A stretch of 64,000 bases of DNA, taken from the NCBI GenBank assembly GCA_021647405.1, contig JAKIUU010000007.1:1-64000 (forward strand), written 5' to 3'. The stretch's first letter is position 1. Each line of letters starts with the position of its first letter. Below are positions 60,557 through 64,000 of this stretch, piece by piece. The notes beneath the pieces were generated by a model that saw nothing but the letters and a program-made list of their open reading frames with translations, was not told where the DNA came from and ran no database searches. A program made the position numbers and the translations under genes. This stretch comes from Flavobacteriaceae bacterium. GTDB lineage: Bacteria > Bacteroidota > Bacteroidia > Flavobacteriales > Flavobacteriaceae.

Positions 60557-61687
60557 ATGAAAGTTTATTTTGATAATGCGGCTACCACGCCATTGCATCC
60601 TGTTGTAATAAAAGAGGTGTCGCAACTAATGGCATCTAATTTCGGAAATCCTTCATCAAGTCACCAGTTTGGCAGACAGGCCAAAACTTTGGTAGAACAG
60701 TCTCGCAAGTCTATTTCAAATCATTTAAATTGTGCGCCAAACGAAATTATTTTTACTGCAGGAGGCAGCGAAGCCGATAATTTAATATTGCGAAATGCCG
60801 TTGAGAATCTTGGTGTTAAACACATCATTACATCTGTAATTGAGCACCATGCGGTGCTGCATATGATTGATGTGCTTAAAGCGGAATGTGGCATTAATGT
60901 TAGTTTTGTTAAGCTTTCAGAAAAGGGCGCTATAGACCTAGCGCATTTTGAAAATTTATTAGACGATAGTTCCCAAAAAACCTTGGTGAGTTTGATGTAT
61001 ATAAACAATGAAATTGCCAATATTTTACCTCTTAAAAAAGTGGCAGAATTGTGTAAAATACACGACACTTATTTTCATTCGGATACGGTTCAGGGTATTG
61101 CCCATTACGGCATAAATTTAGAAGATATCCCTGTTGATTTTATTGCAGCAAGTGCCCATAAATTTCATGGCCCCAAAGGTGTTGGTTTTGCGTTTGTCAG
61201 AAAAAATTGTGGAATAAAACCATTGTTAATAGGCGGCGATCAAGAACATGGCGCCCGTGCCGGAACAGAAAATGTGCACAGTATTGCTGGCATGGCATTG
61301 GCTTTTGATTTGGCAATAAAAAATCTTGAAAAAGACCAAGCTTATGTTAGTCATTTAAAAAAATATTTTATCGAAAAGATAAAAAAAACCTTTCCAAAAG
61401 TTTGTTTTAATGGCACAAGTGCCGATTTAAAAAGCAGTTCGTATGTAACGCTTAATGTGCGGTTTTCTAAAGAAATCCCCATGCTTTTATTTAAACTCGA
61501 TTTAAAAGGGGTGGCAGTTTCGGGAGGAAGTGCCTGTCAGAGTGGTAGCAGTAAGGGATCGCATGTTTTACAGGCTATTTTAACACCGGCGGAAGCTAAA
61601 AAAAGTTCAGTTCGGTTTTCTTTTAGCAAGTTTAATACCTTAGAAGAGGTGGATTATTGTTTGTCTGTTTTAAAAGAATTGGTATAA
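60557..61687 (+). CDS. Cysteine desulfurase
   Basis: A 376-residue PLP enzyme that releases sulfur from L-cysteine for iron-sulfur clusters, tRNA thiolation or related uses. The N-terminal VYFDNAATTPLHP, PLP Lys202 in ASAHKFHGPKG and active Cys327 in SGGSACQSGSSKGSH are present. The short Cys loop fits the NifS/IscS class (group I). No iron-sulfur scaffold genes are adjacent, so a role in cluster assembly or in tRNA thiolation remains open. TAATTTTG ends only 5 bp before the ATG, so the transcript may be almost leaderless. Confidence 0.93.
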   Translation: MKVYFDNAATTPLHPVVIKEVSQLMASNFGNPSSSHQFGRQAKTLVEQSRKSISNHLNCAPNEIIFTAGGSEADNLILRNAVENLGVKHIITSVIEHHAVLHMIDVLKAECGINVSFVKLSEKGAIDLAHFENLLDDSSQKTLVSLMYINNEIANILPLKKVAELCKIHDTYFHSDTVQGIAHYGINLEDIPVDFIAASAHKFHGPKGVGFAFVRKNCGIKPLLIGGDQEHGARAGTENVHSIAGMALAFDLAIKNLEKDQAYVSHLKKYFIEKIKKTFPKVCFNGTSADLKSSSYVTLNVRFSKEIPMLLFKLDLKGVAVSGGSACQSGSSKGSHVLQAILTPAEAKKSSVRFSFSKFNTLEEVDYCLSVLKELV

Positions 61688-61704
61688 ATAAAAACACCCC
61701 TAAA

Positions 61705-61720
61705 GTCCCCTCAAGGGGAC
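61705..61720. repeat. Short perfect hairpin between convergent genes
   Basis: GTCCCCT-CA-AGGGGAC is a 7-bp stem in AT-rich DNA between the cysteine desulfurase and ABC transporter genes. It has no T run. Similar GTCCCCTCAAGGGGAC elements occur scattered in Bacteroidota genomes, so it is listed as a repeat rather than a terminator. Confidence 0.45.
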
Positions 61721-61742
61721 AATAATAACGCGAAAAGTTATA

Positions 61743-63497
61743 CTATTGTCTTTCTAGTAATTGTTGTTCATACAATTCTTGATAATATCCGTTTTGATTT
61801 AGCAGCTGTAAATGAGAACCATGCTGAATTATTTTACCTTCATCAAGCACAATAATTGTATCGGCATTTTTAACCGATGACACCCTATGACTTACAATAA
61901 TTGCGGTTTTATGGTGGATGAGTTTGTTTAGATTTGAAAGAATTATTTCTTCGGTTTCTGTATCAACAGCGCTTAAACAGTCATCAAAAATAAGAATATT
62001 TGGATTTTTAATTAAGGCGCGTGCAATAGAAATACGCTGTTTTTGGCCGCCTGATAATGTAACACCACGTTCGCCAACCAAAGTCTGGTAACTGTTTTTA
62101 AAAGCTTTTATATTTTCGTGAATATTTGCCTGTTTTGCGGCATTTTTAATACGGCTAAGCGAGGCTTCTTCATTGCCAAAACGAATGTTATTAGCAATGG
62201 TATCAGAAAATAAAAAGGAATCTTGGGGCACAAAACCAATGTTCTCTCTCAAGCATTTTAAATTAATTTCTTTAATAGGGATGCCATCAATTAAAATGGC
62301 GCCGTTGTCAATATCGTACAAACGGGCAATAAGGTTTATGACAGTCGATTTTCCTGAGCCAGTTTTTCCTAAAATGGCCAATGTCTTGCCACTGTCAATT
62401 TTGAAACTCACATTTTTTAAAGCCGTAATATGGGTATCGTCATAAGTAAAGCTTACTTTTTTAAATTCAATAGTTCCGTTTATTACGGAGCTGTTTACTT
62501 GGGTATTTTCAATTTCGGGTTTTACATTTAAAAATCCATTAATCCGTTTTTGAGAAGCTTCTGCTTGTTGCACCATTGAAGATACCCAGCCCACAACAGC
62601 CACAGGCCATGTAAGCATGTTTATGTAGATTATAAACTCGGCAATAATACTGAGGCTTTCAATTTTTCCGTTTATATATTGCATGCCTCCAAAGTAGATT
62701 ACAAAAATATTACTTATGCCAATTAATAGAATCATAAGTGGGAAAAACAGCGCTTGGGCTTTAAATAAAGAGATATTTTTATCTTTGCTGATTTCGGCTA
62801 AATCGTCAAATTCGTCGTAATTTTTGGTTTCAATACCATAGGCTTTAATAACGTTAATACCAGAAAAAGTTTCTTGGGCATAAGTTGTCAGTTTTGAAAG
62901 ATATTGTTGTACAACAGTACTTCTCTTATTTATAACACTACTCAAAATATAGATTGAAACAGACAAAAAAGGAAGTGGTATTAATGTGTATAAGGTAAGT
63001 TGTAAATCGATACGTACCATATTGGCTGTCACAATAATAAATAGCGTTATCATATTTATAGTGTACATAATAGCAGGGCCAAAATACATACGCACTTTAC
63101 TCACATCTTCGCTAATGCGATTCATTAAATCGCCTGTTTTGTTTTTTTTATAGAAATTTAGAGAGAGCCTTTGGTATTGTTCATAAATTTCGTTTTTGAG
63201 ATCAAATTCAATATAACGAGACATGACAATAATCATTTGGCGCATGCCAAAAGTAAAAATACCTGCCCCTAAAACAGCCCCTATTATGATTACGATGTTT
63301 ATAAACAATTGGTGTTTAACCTCTGCTAGACTGCTAATTTGCCCTTTTTGGTATAACTCAACTACTTTTAAAGATTGCCCAATTAAGCGTGGCATAAACA
63401 AAGTGAAAATTTGAGCGATGACGCTAAATACAATACCAAGCCCCAAGCGATAGCGGTATTTAATAAAGTATTTATTAAGGTATTTAAGTGCTTTCAA
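61743..63497 (-). CDS. ABC exporter, fused permease and ATPase (MsbA/MdlB-like)
   Basis: A 584-residue half-transporter. Six membrane helices lie in residues about 15-310, followed by the ATPase with Walker A GKTGSGKST (about 377-385), signature LSGGQKQR, Walker B ILIFDDCLSAVD and the His switch IVSHR. It would act as a homodimer exporting lipid or drug-like substrates. The substrate is unknown. The divergent gene is nusB, an arrangement I recall from other flavobacteria. Confidence 0.92.
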   Translation of the reverse strand: MKALKYLNKYFIKYRYRLGLGIVFSVIAQIFTLFMPRLIGQSLKVVELYQKGQISSLAEVKHQLFINIVIIIGAVLGAGIFTFGMRQMIIVMSRYIEFDLKNEIYEQYQRLSLNFYKKNKTGDLMNRISEDVSKVRMYFGPAIMYTINMITLFIIVTANMVRIDLQLTLYTLIPLPFLSVSIYILSSVINKRSTVVQQYLSKLTTYAQETFSGINVIKAYGIETKNYDEFDDLAEISKDKNISLFKAQALFFPLMILLIGISNIFVIYFGGMQYINGKIESLSIIAEFIIYINMLTWPVAVVGWVSSMVQQAEASQKRINGFLNVKPEIENTQVNSSVINGTIEFKKVSFTYDDTHITALKNVSFKIDSGKTLAILGKTGSGKSTVINLIARLYDIDNGAILIDGIPIKEINLKCLRENIGFVPQDSFLFSDTIANNIRFGNEEASLSRIKNAAKQANIHENIKAFKNSYQTLVGERGVTLSGGQKQRISIARALIKNPNILIFDDCLSAVDTETEEIILSNLNKLIHHKTAIIVSHRVSSVKNADTIIVLDEGKIIQHGSHLQLLNQNGYYQELYEQQLLERQ

Positions 63498-63683
63498 GTT
63501 TTAAAAAAAGATTTTATTTTGACCACGAAGATACACGTTTAATGATAAAACAGTTGTGAGTTTGTTAAAATATGTAGATGTCTTTTTCCCATTTCACAAT
63601 TTATATTTCGGATAAAAATTTACTTAAAGAAGGGTTCTTAAAAATGAAGTTTAAATTAAAAGTATAAAATTCAATTTATTGTT

Positions 63684-63691
63684 TATTTTTG
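63684..63691 (+). promoter_or_regulatory. -7 element for nusB
   Basis: TATTTTTG, 51 bp before the nusB ATG. It fits TAnnTTTG. No convincing -33 TTG. Confidence 0.4.
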
Positions 63692-63742
63692 CTCCGAGAA
63701 AAATTAAACGCTACTTTTTATAAACGTTCTTGCTGCCATAAA

Positions 63743-64000
63743 ATGATTAATAGAAGACATATACGAATTAAAGTAATGCAATCGGTTTATGCATTTTTCC
63801 AGTCTAAAAACCAAGACTTAAGCGCCGAAGAGAAATTTCTGAATACCAATATTAATAAGCTGCAAGAGTTATTTGTACTTATGTTAAGTTTGTTGGTAGA
63901 ACTTAAAAAAGAATCCCAACGGGTTATTGATATTTCTAGGAAGAAGCACTTGGCCACTTCGGATGATTTAAATCCCAATAAAAAATTTATAAATAACAAG
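63743..64000 (+). CDS. nusB: Transcription antitermination factor NusB, N-terminal part (runs off the window)
   Basis: The first 86 residues of an RNA-binding helical protein that takes part in rRNA antitermination. The start MINRRHIRIKVMQSVYAFFQ is the usual Bacteroidota NusB beginning, and HLATSDDLNPNKKFINN is the characteristic N-terminal extension of the long (about 300-residue) Bacteroidota form. The frame is open to the end of the window. Confidence 0.93.
   Translation, partial: MINRRHIRIKVMQSVYAFFQSKNQDLSAEEKFLNTNINKLQELFVLMLSLLVELKKESQRVIDISRKKHLATSDDLNPNKKFINNK

Overview
The window looks like chromosome from a low-GC member of the Bacteroidota, most probably the family Flavobacteriaceae. 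The grounds are gliding-motility genes gldF and gldG, a type IX secretion (T9SS) C-terminal sorting domain, a CarboxypepD_reg-like TonB-receptor-type protein, a Bacteroidota-style NusB N-terminus, many TAnnTTTG promoter boxes, and AT-rich intergenic DNA. Genus cannot be assigned. No rRNA, tRNA or CRISPR array was seen.

Layout. 1-1659: the 3' end of a SulP anion permease faces a gene that reads as an in-frame fusion of the start of an SbtA-type bicarbonate permease to the end of an MscS channel. 1669-5798: a tightly packed four-gene minus-strand operon, AbiEi, AbiEii, a MazG-like pyrophosphohydrolase, and a GIY-YIG / DUF2075-helicase / LexA-like peptidase fusion. This is the best candidate for an undescribed, defence-like system. 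6216-25623: mostly housekeeping genes. They are fumC-guaD, a small membrane protein, a TonB-receptor-type barrel, arsC, tatD, an alkyltransferase, a large outer-membrane protein, acpH-ggt, dnaN, a SAM hydrolase-monooxygenase-gldF-gldG operon, and phoH-purC. 25624-34738: accessory DNA with several families of intergenic repeats, a complete IS3-type element, a very large orphan histidine kinase behind a C10 tract, and a PLP gamma-lyase with a divergent Lrp regulator, the pair bracketed by about 240 bp direct repeats. 34739-39642: a secreted M1 peptidase with a DUF6702 partner, a lipoprotein with Asp-box repeats, and peptidase E. 39692-56590: one 5632-residue surface protein made of about 22 calcium-binding-type repeats, with LamG and GEVED insertions and a T9SS tail. 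56993-64000: mnmE, a MASE1 histidine kinase with a degraded ATPase domain, a cysteine desulfurase, an MsbA-like ABC exporter and the start of nusB.

How the parts work together. GldF and GldG are ABC-transporter parts required for gliding and are linked in flavobacteria to T9SS-dependent gliding. The 5632-residue protein is an expected T9SS cargo that would end up on the cell surface. The two orphan kinases share nearly the same phosphoacceptor helix, although one seems unable to bind ATP, so they may converge on the same unlinked response regulator. The AbiE-MazG-helicase operon lies between a repeat-rich, possibly cassette-like junction (about 5880-6190) and the sbtA-mscS fusion, which is what an inserted island would look like.
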